Origin: Oreohelix idahoensis
Taxonomy: Eukaryota > Mollusca > Gastropoda > Stylommatophora > Oreohelicidae
Reading direction: 5' to 3'
DNA: 64,000 nucleotides
Assembly: GCA_024509875.1 (NCBI GenBank)
Contig: JAMPIV010012171.1
Location: 62,001 to 126,000 of the forward strand
Position numbers and translations under genes: made by a program. Shown here in pieces: positions 44,463-54,907 of the stretch (the stretch's first letter is position 1; every line of letters starts with the position of its first letter). Under the pieces are notes generated by a model. The model saw only the letters and a program-made list of their open reading frames with translations, was not told the origin of the DNA and made no database searches.

Positions 44463-45098
44463 TGGAGATAATACTTTGATGAAAACTATTAAAAGCCAGA
44501 GCATCAGCTTTAGTTCAGACCAAACTATATGAACCAGTTCTGTATTCCTATGTTTTTGCAAACATGCCTGGTTGCCGTTATTTTTTTCTTGTATAAAATA
44601 TTCTATTCTATCATTCATCCTTCTGCCTTGCTTGCTGTTATTTTCAGACAGCGCCCCTGGCAAGTTGTAAACACGGGCACCAAAAGTTGCACCTGGCACA
44701 GACCAAAAATAGCCACTGAAGGCCAAAGTACATTAACAACATTACAGCACACACAAAAAGTCTGGTCAACTGGAAACATTAAGGTGGCAGACACGGCTTG
44801 AAGTTACCACCAGTAGATTATTATCTTTTGTTTATCTGGTGAAACACACATGTAGCTAATACGGACTCAAAGAAAATGCAGCAACTGGTTCCGTGCAACA
44901 GACCAGTGTGCAGTATAGCACACACAACCAAGAAGCGGCTGCATGAACTTATAAAAGCTGACAAACGCTAATGAACTGCAGTGGGAGTTATAGTAGCAGC
45001 AAGCAACGTGAAATTTCTAGGTCATAAGAACATTCCTACACCCAGAAGACATGTTGGCACTGGTAACATAGAGGAAAACCGGAGGCCAGTGAACAATG
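44463..45098. other. Non-coding stretch, nothing recognised
   Basis: No gene or repeat supported. Confidence 0.4.
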
Positions 45099-45255
45099 AA
45101 TAATAAACATAAAATGCACTCATCAGAAATAAAGAAAACTAGACAATTAAAAAAAACATCAGGCATACCGAGAACTCGAAGCCAGGACCGTCTGACCGAC
45201 AACATCGCCTTGCTACGAGAGTGACTCGTGACTAACTACACTGACAACTCAGCAC
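45099..45255 (-). mobile_element. tRNA-derived SINE, family C relative
   Basis: On the minus strand a tRNA-like head (TAGTTAGTCACGAGTC; box B-like GGCTTCGAGTTC) is followed by the end TTCTTTATTTCTGATGAGTG, paralleling CTTTATTTCTTACGAGTGCC in the 29664 copy. Confidence 0.5.
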
Positions 45256-45314
45256 CATAAAAGTAATGCTTCGTGGACTGTGGACTGTGTCATGATTAAT
45301 CTGTGAACATTGCT

Positions 45315-45615
45315 ACATAGAACCAGTGAACATGTCAACGCGTAAGCAGCAGAAATGTCAAAGCAGAACCAGTGGACATGTCAACACAGAATCAGTAGGC
45401 ATGTCAACGCAGAACTAGTAGGTAGGTCAACGCAGAACTATTGAACATGTGCACGCAGAACCAATGGACATGTCAACGAGAACCAGTGGACATGTCAACG
45501 CAGAACCAGTGGACATGTCAACAAAGAAGAAGTAAACATGTCAACAAAGAACCAGTGGAAATGTTAACAAAGAACTAGTGATCATATCAACAAAGAACCA
45601 GTGGACATTGTCAAG
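45315..45615. repeat. 23-bp degenerate tandem array, about 13 units
   Basis: Unit CAGAACCAGTGGACATGTCA followed by ACG; copies vary (TAGGCATG, AAAGAA, TGGAAATG) and differ in length by 1-3 bp. Confidence 0.85.
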
Positions 45616-45805
45616 AAGAACTGGTAGAACACGAAGGTAACACAACCAGAACATCATAGGCGGAGCAAACAGAGGTTGGACATCAGAAACAGACGGTGAC
45701 CGACACTGACAACCCTACACTCCACTAGGGTCCAAAGGGACAGATGTTTTTGATAACGAATTTACAAAAGAAGTTAAAAATACAACAACACTGTCAATGA
45801 TGCTA

Positions 45806-45896
45806 CCCCTCCCCCCCCCCCCCCCCCCCCCCCAACCCCTCCCCCTCCCCCTCCTCCCCCCCCCCCCCCCCCCCTCCCCCCCCCCCCCCCCCCCCC
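45806..45896. repeat. C-rich low-complexity tract
   Basis: Over 80 percent C with scattered T and A; likely unstable and a possible assembly weak point. Confidence 0.95.
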
Positions 45897-45948
45897 AGAT
45901 TAGCTATGACAAGATGATGCAATGGAAGAACACGTTCCAGCGTGAATC

Positions 45949-46205
45949 TTCTTCTTCTTCTTCTTCCTCGTTCGTCCTGACAAGGACGTTGGTAGCGTTG
46001 TGTGTGCTTACAGCGGAGCTGTGATATCTGCGCCTTTCGGCCAGCACATCCGACTTCAGCACGGCATGTTTTGGGACTGGGTTTGCCTTTCCTCTTCGAT
46101 TCCTACTCTCTCAGCCTTTGTCCAGTAGAAACGTTTATGATTCCCAGAATCTGCCAGGAGACTAAGACCGACCACCCCACTGCTACCTCAGACATGCTTC
46201 AGTAG
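45949..46205 (-). mobile_element. LINE 3'-end fragment with (GAA)n tail, second copy
   Basis: Closely parallels 7519-7750 (GCACATCCGACTTCAGCACG; TTTGCCTTTCCTCTTCGAT shared). On the minus strand it ends AGGACGAACGAGGAAGAAG. Confidence 0.6.
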
Positions 46206-47397
46206 GCAGCCGATTTGAAGAGGTTGTGTATTGAACTTGCAAGCCCATCATGAACAACTAAATGCTACATAAACTTCAACTGAAGCACCGTACGATGTGT
46301 TTTAGTGCAAGCTTCCTAACATTTTAACAATTAAACTTCAAGAATGAATCCAACATTGTTTATTGTACCATATTGTTCCGATATTTTGCTGAAAACCATT
46401 CAGGTTTTTATATGTGTACATTTAATTGTAGTTTTTTGTTGTATTAGTCAGTAATCCATCCTATTTTTTGTTTCATACATCTACTCGGCGGTTCTGTTCC
46501 TTAAAAAAAAAATAATGAAAGTAAAAACGATATAAGTATTATAAACAATCGAACCAGTTATCATATCACAGCTGCGTGGAGATAAACAAACATTGGTATG
46601 GAGACATTATCTTACATTTTCCTTCACCAAAGAATTAAAAAAAAGAACATCACCATCTGACACATTACATCCATTTCACGAAGATCAGATTTGACAAAAT
46701 ATTTTCTTCCTAAATTAAATTTCAAGTTAAAAAATATAACAACGTTTCTCACGGACTGCCTCCTCTGCTTTGCAGTAGTGGTCCAACAGTGGCCAAAACT
46801 CAGGAGAATCTAATATGGGCCTTCAAAGGTGTCTACCTTCGCACAAGATTACTCTTGGCAGAGTTGTAGATAGAAGGTTAGTGACGCTTCTATCTCAAGG
46901 GAATGTTCACAAGATATTCATAAATGCGAGAACAATGCTGCATTGGCTGAGCACGCTAACTCTAGGATCTGCCGACAAATTTTGTGAAGAATTAAGCAGT
47001 GATTAATTTCAGCTCGTTCAAGCCCCCACCCCTGATTTATTCAGTGGAATTCTTATTTTTCTTGGATAGCTCTGTTTGACTTGTTGAGCAGTTTGAATCT
47101 TTCATTAATTTTAAAGTAAATATGTTTACATAGACATTTACACTGGTTTGAAAATGTACATATTATAATTAGAATGTACATCATTTCTTTCATCTTTCCC
47201 TCCCTGCTCCATATGGAACTTGGGACTACTTACGCTTTTAGTTATTTTTAAGAAACTAGCGATAAAGCAGTCACCAGCCCTTGCAGTGGTGGTTTATGAA
47301 ATCATCATTCTATATGCTGATGTTGCCAGCCTCAAATGACTAGGACATCCACTAACGATTTTCACATATTAATATTCACATGGCAATATATGCATAT
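46206..47397. other. Non-coding stretch, nothing firm
   Basis: AT-rich. A 63-codon ORF at 46815 has no recognisable domain. Ends at the Tc1-like terminal repeat. Confidence 0.4.
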
Positions 47398-48240
47398 TAT
47401 ACTGTTCAAAAAAAGAAACGCATAGCTACTGAAGGCACACACATAGCAATAATTTTGAAATTCAATAACTTTTTAAATTTAATTAGTTAATTGTTTAAAT
47501 TGCTCACAAGAATAGCTTTGGGTTCAACCAATCAATTGACAGTTGTTTTGCATCTGGGTCACGAGAGTTTTTTGGCGTACGGGCTTTCCCGTTAGTATGG
47601 TGTGTGGCCTGCTCTTGCATCGATCAGCGACTGGCATCTCCTGGGCATGAATGCGAACAAACGTCTGATGTGGGCCTGTGGGATGGCTGCCCACTCTTCC
47701 TGGAGTGCCTGGAACAGATCACGACGATTGGCTGGAGCAACGTCTCGGCGAAAACACGTCTAAGCAGCTCATCCCACGGGTGCTCAATCGGATTCATGTC
47801 TAGAGACAGGGATGGCCAGGGAAGGGTGAGAATGTTGTTGGCAGTCAGGAACTGCGTCGTCAACCGTGCACAATGGGGTCTGGCGTTGTCCTGTTGAAAC
47901 ACAGACCTTTGGGCAGCCAAAAGTGGAAGGACATGGGGTCGAAGAATTTAATTGACGTATCGTTGCGCATTCAAGCCTCCTTCAATGTGCACCAATTGAC
48001 TCCTTCCGTTGTAACTGATCATTCCCGATACCATTGCACCTCCACCACCGTGCGGCTGAGCTTCATCAGTCGCAATGTTGGGTAAAACGTTTATTTTGCC
48101 TACGGTAGACCCTACGCCGTCTATCATGACGCTGCAACAAAAGCACTAAAAGATTGATTTCGCTGCCCAGGGACGATGCTGGTTGGCCCAAAGAAGTCGA
48201 TTTTGGCGATGGCGGCGCGTAAGGACAGGTCCTCGGTGAG
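47398..48240 (-). pseudogene. Tc1/mariner transposase, C-terminal half and left terminus (element split by an LTR retrotransposon)
   Basis: Cut-and-paste DNA transposase. The terminal repeat TACTGTTCAAAAAAAGAAAC lies at about 47399. Minus-strand reading: EAQPHGGGGAMVSGMISYNG (48050), LVHIEGGLNAQRYVN, a stop, then VFQQDNARPHCARLTTQFLT with the second catalytic D, and SLDMNPIEHPWDELLRRV with the catalytic E (DD34E type). Stops and frameshifts show it is dead. The N-terminal half is at 56832-57149, 8.6 kb away; the two halves were one element before the LTR retrotransposon inserted. Confidence 0.9.
48236..48240. other. Target-site duplication, left (GTGAG)
   Basis: Same 5 bp at 56832-56836; joining across the insertion restores the Tc1-like sequence. 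Confidence 0.85.
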
Positions 48241-50237
48241 TGTCGTGAAATATTCTAAATCCACATATATAAATTAAAAAGTAAATGTAAAGCCTAACGA
48301 ATTAATTCAATAAAAGGAAAGAAGACTGGTATAAGAACAGTGCTGTCGCAATGGCGTACAAAAATCCCCCTTTTTCTACTTCGTCTGCAAAATTGTAACG
48401 CTTTCACGTTTGCTAGTAAAGCCTACAGCAGCATACACGCGTTTCAAAAAAAATTAATAAAACGTGTACTGTATTTCTTAGAAAACCTTGAGATAGAGAC
48501 ACTGCGTAATGACCTAGATTAATACTAGCATTAATTTCATTTTATACACTGCGTAATGAAAAGACACAGGACAGGTGGCGGTTCTAAAACAATAAAAAAT
48601 AAAAAAAAACAAATACACGACTATCCTAGAATACATATTTTGAACGAAGCCACTACGTTAAATCCGATTTGATTGGTTAGAAGAATATGTAAGCCTAAAC
48701 ATGATTAGTCGATTGCAAATACTAATTTTGGTTGTTACGGGAAACGGTAGGAAGGGTACGTTTTTTCAAATGCTTTTGTAAACATGGTCTTATTGGCTAG
48801 ACCAGTTGATATAGTCAATTAGGAGCGTCTGTTCAGGGCCACATTTTGAAAAAAAACTTACTGAGAAGCAAGTGCGTTGAGATCCAACTCATATTTTTCT
48901 TATGAAAGCCTGGGACAGAGGCAGATAGGAATTGTGCCATAACTCATCGCCAGTCAACGTATTTTTTTAATATTTCATGAATTGTGGTAAGCTTGACATA
49001 TTTGATATCTTTTAGATGAAAAATTGAATGTGAATTGATAAATTATGTCTGTCTGTGTGTAGTTCAGTAGCAACCATGAGGAAAAGCCTAGATATTGCTC
49101 CACCAGGAACAAAACTTGTCGGAGAGGAGTATAACTGCATAGGCCTATATGGGATTGCCAAATAGTACTATGCCACCTATCTTATTGACTATAAGGAAAT
49201 AATGCTGAAATTGCAGAGGCGTTGTAACCATTAGGGAGAGGAATACTGGTGAATGTGTTACATGAGAAGCTAACAGTTGGCAGACTGCGCTGAACTCGGT
49301 GTTTGTTATGTATTGTGCTCAGTGTGGAAATGGATTGTAAATTAGTTCTGAAGTAGGAGGTACAACCTTCTTGTTTCAGGGACCGTGGTACTAACATATT
49401 AAAGCAGCAGCTGGTCTGAGTTTTGCTGAATCCAGAAGCTGATAGCAGACTCCTTGGTCAATATATCGACCAGTGTTGTGTCTCAAGAACACGGTGAAGC
49501 AAGCGAGCAGTGGAGACTGTTTCCTGCCGCCCACACAGAAGTTAAGATTCTGTGGCCAGAGCAGCTCAATCTTGTGTATACCCCCTCTAACAGTGACTTT
49601 ATCTTACATCTAGAGGGACATTTAATTGTTTCAATTAAAAAGAAACTGTGAACCTTTCCAATATTAGTTCCACCAGAAACAGACACTTGAAGTCATGATG
49701 ACAAACAACAACTTAGCTTGAAAAGCCAGTATTACCTCACAGCACTACAGCACTACTTACACATATATTGCAATAATCATATATGTCAATACCCAGATCC
49801 TATCTATAAACTGTGTACATACAACTTGTGATTACATTTGATTGTGATTCTTGGTTCACTTTGTAGTTGAATCAGGATATCTATTATTGAAGAACTTAAT
49901 ACACATATTTTTAAAAGTTATAGTTGACTAATTAAGATAGTCTTATAGAGTGTTCTATGTATGTGAGTGTCACAGTGTTGTAAAGTATTGTGGATTAAAT
50001 TAAATTGTTTATCTGTCTGTTGGTTGTTGTGAACATACACTTCAGCATTATCATAACCCTAGACATTCAACGTAGTCATCACAATATTCCAGAATAAGCC
50101 TGACTGAGGTATAAATGTGGTACCAAGTAAGGTTATCTGTAATACACCACACTTATTAGATACAGATACCTTCACAGCTGATCTCAGTCAGTACACTAAG
50201 TCCCCTATAAATATTTATAACATCCCACTTTACCACA
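48241..50237 (+). repeat. 5' LTR, 1997 bp
   Basis: Nearly identical to 54533-56831 except for scattered substitutions and lack of a roughly 300-bp block with a (GA)n tract. The small ORFs inside it are present in both LTRs and have no known domain. Confidence 0.92.
50108..50118 (+). promoter_or_regulatory. Candidate TATA box of the 5' LTR
   Basis: GGTATAAATG about 125 bp before the LTR end, conserved in the other LTR at 56702. Position suits transcription starting near 50140. Confidence 0.35.
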
Positions 50238-50325
50238 TATATTGGGAGTCTCGCTCCCGGGATATTGAACCTTCCCCTAGCATATATATTGGGAGTAATT
50301 ACCTTCGGGAAATTATAAACATTTA
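50238..50325 (+). promoter_or_regulatory. Primer-binding-site region with two similar segments
   Basis: Directly after the LTR: ATTGGGAGTCTCGCTCCCG followed by GGAT, which resembles a tRNA-Pro type PBS (TGGGGGCTCGTCCGGGAT) with a few inserted bases. A second similar string, ATTGGGAGTAATTACCTTCG, lies at 50287. The other element has an analogous pair at 63805-63895. Confidence 0.5.
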
Positions 50326-50431
50326 AAAGGTATCCTTGGGTGGAAATTAAATAAGGTTGAGCTCTCAGTGCCTGTGGTGGTCCTTAGATAATTATTTCTA
50401 AATTGAATTGTTTACATTTGCCTGTTAGAAA

Positions 50432-51735
50432 ATGGCGGACTTAGCAAAGTTTCGATCTGCTGCTGTGCAGGCTGCTAAAGAGTTAGGAATGGACGGGCAA
50501 GTTATGATTGCTTATGTCACTACTGAATGTGACAAATTTATTGAACGTGAAGAAAAAAGATTAGAAAAAGAAGCTGAAAGAAAGTTAGAGGCTGAAAAAG
50601 AAATTAAGAGGCTGCAGATTGAGGCTGACAAAGAGGCTAAGGCATTGGAGGCAGATAGGGAAATTAAAAGGCTCCAGTATGAAGAGAAGAAGCTGGAGGC
50701 AGAAAGAGAAGAAAAGAGACAGGCTGCAGAAAGAGAAGAAGAGGAAAGAAGGCAAGCTACAGAAAGAGAAGAAAAGAGATTAGCTACAGAAAGAAAACAA
50801 CAGAGATTAGCTACAGAAAGAGAAGAAAAGAGACAGGCTGCAGAAAGGGAAGCAGAAAAGGAGGATAAGAGATTACAAAGGGAACATGATTTACGACTTA
50901 GGGAGTTGGAATTTCAAGGCCATGCTCCTGAAAATGGTGCCAGTCCCTTTACTTCTGATGCCACTGCTAGTCAGGGAGCCTCAACCTCAGCTATGAATTT
51001 TCATTTAGATCATTTTGTTGAGAAAGAAGATGATTTCGAGAGCTATCTAAATAGATATGAACTGTTAGCTACCACGTATGGGTTAGAGAGAGAAAGGTGG
51101 AGCTTATAGTTATCACAAGAGCTTCGTGGTGCAGCTTATGAAGTTTTTGCCAAAATGAGCAGAGATGATCAGGAAAATTATGACATGCTAAAGCAGGCTC
51201 TTTTGTTAAGATATGATAAGAATGGTGAATTTTATAGAAAAAAATTTAGGAATGCTAAACTACTGTCAGGTGAAACCTATCACCAGTTCTCTGCACGGTT
51301 AGAGACATACTTGGAGAAATGGACTTCTCTGGGGAAAACCCAAGATCTTAAGAAAATGATCCTTATAGAACAACTAAGAGAGTCCATGGCTCCAGACCTG
51401 AGAAAGTTTCTCATGGAACAAGGTGCAGAGAGGCTGGGTGAGTTACTAAACGTTGCTGAAAGGTATCAAGCAGCTCAAGCAGAGGTAACAAGTAATAAAA
51501 AGAAACAGGTAGATAATTTTAAGGCACCACAAAACTTTAATAAATTTGATCCTAGAGATCAGAACAAAAGTAAGCACCAGTTTGATAGGCCACGGTATGA
51601 CAATAAAAATAAAACCCCACAATTCGATGAACGGAAATATGATGAAAGAAAATCTTTCAACCAAAAAAGGAGGTGGTGTAAGAATTGTCGGATGGACAAT
51701 CATGATACTGACCGTTGCAGAAGGAACCCTATAGT
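50432..51735 (+). pseudogene. Gag of Gmr1-like element copy 1 (one premature stop)
   Basis: Structural protein that packages element RNA. The ATG at 50432 begins MADLAKFRSAAVQAAKELGM. Residues about 40-150 form an E/K/R-rich coiled coil with internal repeats (ERKLEAEKEIKRLQ; EREEKRQAAEREE). Then a capsid-like segment (DHFVEKEDDFESYLNRYELL ... YRKKFRNAKLLSGETYHQFS, LKKMILIEQLRESMAPDLRK) with a SCAN-like pattern, and a CCHC knuckle CKNCRMDNHDTDRC near 51683. A TAG at 51107-51109 interrupts the frame where the second element has AAG (Lys). Both halves are otherwise open. Confidence 0.88.
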
Positions 51736-52900
51736 AATGGCCACCCTTCAGGTCAGGTCAACCTCAAGAAAGGAGGAGGATATTATGTTAAATACCACTC
51801 CAGAAGAGATGAGGAACGCGCAGGCTGGGGATAAGACCCTCAAGCCTTGTTATACGAAGTTGTCCAATTGTCACACACCTCCAGGAAAAGGAGACTTCTA
51901 TATGAAGAACAAACTGATATACCGGAAGACCGGAACTAGATCCAAAGGTCAGGGACAGCTGGTACTTCCAAAAAGGTATAGGACAGACTTAATAAGGAGC
52001 TTACATGTGAAACAAGATGGGGACCATGAGAAAATAGGTACCATCATTCAAAAGGTAGCTCAGAATTATTATTGGCCCAAGGCAAGGTGGGACATTGAAA
52101 ATTTTGTAGAAAGGTGTAGCATAGCACATGAGGGAACACCCACAAGTGGGAACATTGATCAGGACCTGGACACGCCACGGGGCAAACGTAGGCCTGACAA
52201 TAGGAAGAAAATAGATTTAATAAAGTGGACCAAGTGGATTGGGAAGCCCCTTTTCACGGACAAGCATCAATTGACTGTTTTACAATGGCCACTATGCAGA
52301 GAGTGCAAAAAGATGTCTTACCCCAGGATAAGCCGAAAATCCCTCAATCGGACTTATGTAAACTGGAGGAAGAAGATGTAGAGAGGAAATCTCTCATCAA
52401 GAATTTTAAGTGGGGAGAGAGCCCCAAGAAAAAAATTGGTAGCGTTCGTTTTGTGAATGATGATCCTGGGAAGACAAATCATCACTACAGAGCTTCGAGT
52501 GCAAAGGACCTGACATGTACCAGGAAAAATAAGTTTCCTAAATTAAAGGTCCATATGTAACTCTTTTAAGAACGTGGACTGATGAAAAGGCAGAGGAAAA
52601 TATTACATCCTCATACCAATATGTGAATGAGCTGACCACTCGTTTAAAAACTGGCTGGAAACTTGCCAATGAAAATTTGAGACAAGCCAGGAAAAAAACA
52701 TGCTGCCTACTACAACAGGAAAGCTAAAGACAGAGATTTGGCTGTGGGAGAGAAGGTACTGCTTCTTCTACCCGGTAGTCAGAATAAGTTACAAATTGGA
52801 TGGCAAGGTCCATATACAGTTCTTGAGAAGGTGTCTAGAACAAATTATAAGATGGATAAGAAGGGGAAAGGAAAAATCTATCATGTGAATCTCCTGAAGA
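51736..52900 (+). pseudogene. Integrase remnants of copy 1, catalytic core missing
   Basis: Frame follows gag directly: VMATLQVRSTSRKEEDIML, then the zinc-binding N-terminus up to YYWPKARWDIENFVERC (52100). About 52105-52565 does not match the integrase of the second element and was not recognised. Integrase sequence returns with TDEKAEENITSSYQYVNEL (52580) and the C-terminal GPY-type block GWQGPYTVLEKVSRTNYKMD (52800). The first two catalytic acidic residues and the Glu are absent, and protease is deleted between the knuckle and 51736. Confidence 0.8.
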
Positions 52901-54460
52901 AATATTTGGAAAGAGAAAATCAGGAAGAGACACACTTGTTGACCTTGTCCATTGCAATGGAGTTGAAAAAGGAACCACTTTCATCATTTGAATATCCATT
53001 ACACCCCTGTGAGACAGCGGCACAGGTGAAAATCAGTACACACTTAACGAAAGATCAGAAGAAGAGAGTGCAACAGGTTTTAGATGATCATACAGAGGTG
53101 TTAACAGACCGACCGGGGCATACAAACTTATTGGAATATGTTATGAAACTGATAGACCCCACACCTGTCTGTATGAAAGCCTATTCGATTCCGTTTGCTA
53201 AGGAGAAAGCCTTGAAGGAAGAGATAGAATATTTGTTGAAGGAGGGAATAATTTCACACAGTGAATCTTCGTATAGTTCCGGTGTGGTACTTTTAAGGAA
53301 ACCCTCTGGAGAACATAGACTATGTATAGATTACAGGAGACTGAATGCTATCACAGAAGGTCAGGTGGATCCATTGCCGGATACAAATCAGTTGTTTGCC
53401 CGGCTAAATAAAGCTAAATATTTCTCAAAAGTGGATCTGAGTAAAGGATACTATCAGATTCCAGTAAAGCCTGAGGTTAGACCGTACCTAGCTTTTAGTA
53501 CCTCAGAGGGACACTATGAGTTTAACAGATTGCCATTTGGATTGAAGAATGCGCCTAGTGTCTTCTCTAGAATGATGAGAAAATTGTTGGATCCCCTGAA
53601 TAATCCATGCATCACAAATTTCATGGATGATAACCTTATAGCAACAGAAACCTTTGAAGAACAAATTGACTCTCTGAACATGCTGTTTAATCGACTTAGA
53701 GAAGCGAATTTGACAGCCCGACCAACCAAATGTTGCGTTGGATGTAAAGAATTAGAATTCTTAGGACACACAGTCCATCAGGGAAACATGACCGCTGACC
53801 CCAAGAATTTAGAGAAACTAAAGAAAGCCCCGAGACCACAAACCAAGAAAGACGTGAGATCCTTTGTCTTATTATGTGGTTTCTACCAAAAGTATATCAA
53901 AAACTTTAATTCCATATGTGCACAGTTAACTGGTTTGACACGCAAAGGAAATCCAGATCGAATTACATGGACAGCACAATGTGAATTGGCCTACCAGGAA
54001 TTGAAGGAAATGCTCACAAGCAAACCTATTTTGAAATTACCTGACTTAAGTCAAGAATTCATTGTGAGAACGGATGCCAGTAATATCGGATTGGGAGCGA
54101 CCCTGTTACAGAAATCAGATGCACTGAATGGGGAATTAACCCCAGTGGCATATGCTAGTAGAAAGTTGAATAAAGCTGAAACCAATTATTCAACTAGCGA
54201 AAAAGAATGTCTTGCAGTAATATGGGCGATAAAGAAATTCAGTATTTATCTGTATGGGAAGGCATTCAAGTTGCAAACGGATCACAAACCCTTGTCGTTT
54301 CTAGCGCAGGCTAGGCATGAAAATTCGAGGTTACTCAGATGGTCCTTACTTTTGCAGCCATTCGAGTTCAGCATAGAGTATATTTCTGGATAAACCAACC
54401 TGGCAGCGGATTTTCTAAGCCGCCATCCGTGTGATGAAAATCACCGTAAGCCCCAGGAAT
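52738..54460 (+). pseudogene. Reverse transcriptase and RNase H of copy 1
   Basis: ORF open from 52738 to a TAA at 54391-54393. Begins in the integrase C-terminus, so this ATG is only the first in frame. RT: GIISHSESSYSSGVVLLRKP, HRLCIDYRRLNA, FSKVDLSKGYYQIP (motif A near residue 230), RLPFGLKNAPSVFSRMMRKL, and the catalytic FMDD followed by N (FMDDNLIA, usual FMDDIL) near 295. RNase H: DASNIGLGATLL (near 445), TSEKECLAVIWAIKKF, TDHKPLSFLAQARHE. After the stop the frame continues as LAADFLSRHPCDEN to about 54450, so the stop is premature relative to the family. Confidence 0.9.
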
Positions 54461-54518
54461 AATATTAAATTTCTCTATGTGTATATAGAATTATAGACTG
54501 ACATATAACGTCTGTTTT

Positions 54519-54532
54519 AAGTGGGGAGAATT
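54519..54532 (+). promoter_or_regulatory. Polypurine tract
   Basis: AAGTGGGGAGAATT ends directly at the 3' LTR; the second element has AAGTGGGGAGATG at the same place. Primes plus-strand DNA synthesis. Confidence 0.8.
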
Positions 54533-54866
54533 TGTCGTGAAACATTCTAAATCCACATATATAAATTAAAAAGTAAATGTAAAGCCTAACGAATTAATTC
54601 AATAAAAGGAAAGAAGACTGGTATAAGAACAGTGCTGTCGCAATGGCGTACAAAAATCCCCCTTTTTCTACTTCGTCTGCAAAATTGTAACGCTTTCACG
54701 TTTGCTAGTAAAGCCTACAGCAGCATACACGCGTTTCAAAAAAATAAAATAAAACGTGTACTGTATTTCTTAGAAAACCTTGAGATAGAGACACTGCGTA
54801 ATGACCTAGATTAATACTAGCATTAATTTCATTTTATACACTGCGTAATGAAAAGACAGACGGCCT

Positions 54867-54907
<41 letters not shown>

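Noticed and set aside
46815..47006. 63-codon ORF near the Tc1 element
   Set aside because: No similarity to transposase and no conserved motif.
48340..48522. 60-codon ORF conserved at 54632
   Set aside because: It is conserved only because it lies in both LTRs of one element.
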